Shown: positions 6,355 to 6,383 of the stretch, in pieces | How positions within the stretch are numbered: the first letter of the stretch is position 1 | Layout: each line of letters begins with the position of its first letter | Assembly (NCBI GenBank): GCA_023136815.1 | Contig: JAGLQM010000049.1 | Coordinates: 1 to 6,383, forward strand | Reading direction: 5' to 3' | Source of the DNA: Thermoplasmata archaeon | Lineage (GTDB): Archaea > Thermoplasmatota > Thermoplasmata > SG8-5 | DNA length: 6,383 bases | Translations under genes and position numbers: made by a program | Notes under the pieces: model-generated | Told to the model about the DNA's origin: nothing | Databases searched by the model: none | What the model saw: the letters and a program-made list of their open reading frames with translations, nothing else

Positions 6355-6383
6355 TTGCTCGATGTAGCATTGGTCTCGCTTAT
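6355..6383 (+). CDS. Start of the next operon gene, TTG start (partial)
   Basis: The frame opens directly after the TAA of the large protein gene (6352-6354), with 0 bp between, and runs open to the window edge. The first residues read M(TTG)-LDVALVSL. The preceding Shine-Dalgarno is near perfect at 7 nt spacing. Nine residues are too few for a family call. The hydrophobic run could be a beta-strand or the start of a membrane helix. Its position makes it the sixth or seventh gene of the same transcription unit. Confidence 0.55.

Overview
This 6.4-kb window looks archaeal. All supported genes lie on the + strand in one tightly packed array. The archaeal reading rests on a TATA-like box about 50 bp before the first complete gene, strong GGAGG ribosome-binding sites, and a gene set typical of archaea: a CheF-like taxis adaptor, a V4R-plus-winged-helix protein, a single-domain KaiC-type ATPase and a roadblock-fold protein. 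A euryarchaeote, perhaps from the Thermoplasmatota side, is my best guess. The phylum is inference and cannot be settled from this sequence alone.

Layout. Positions 3-107 are probably the last 34 codons of an upstream gene. An AT-rich gap (108-267) carries a 13-bp direct repeat, a short near-palindrome and a TATA-like promoter. The apparent operon follows: a CheF-like/winged-helix protein (268-777); a 22-codon micro-ORF (777-845), not obvious from ORF length, joined to both neighbours by TAATG overlaps; a V4R sensor with winged helix (845-1735); a KaiC-like ATPase (1739-2614); a roadblock-like protein with a helical C-terminal half (2635-3426); and a 972-residue modular protein (3436-6354) with two lysine-rich tracts, a C2HC zinc finger, coiled coils and two winged helices. 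A new gene with a TTG start begins at 6355 and leaves the window. Spacings are -1, -1, 3, 20, 9 and 0 bp, so one polycistronic mRNA with translational coupling is likely. No stretch over 300 bp lacks a gene, and no tRNA, rRNA, CRISPR or transposon was seen.

How the genes may work together (inference). The set resembles a signal-transduction module. V4R would be the ligand- or metal-sensing input. KaiC would be an ATP-driven switch. The roadblock protein would be a dimeric regulator or platform for the ATPase, since no small GTPase is present here. The CheF-like protein would link to the archaellum/taxis switch, and the large coiled-coil protein would be a scaffold or DNA/polyanion-binding component. 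Whether the output is motility, transcription or chromosome/cell organisation cannot be told from this window. No archaellin, ArlI/ArlJ, CheA or CheY is visible.
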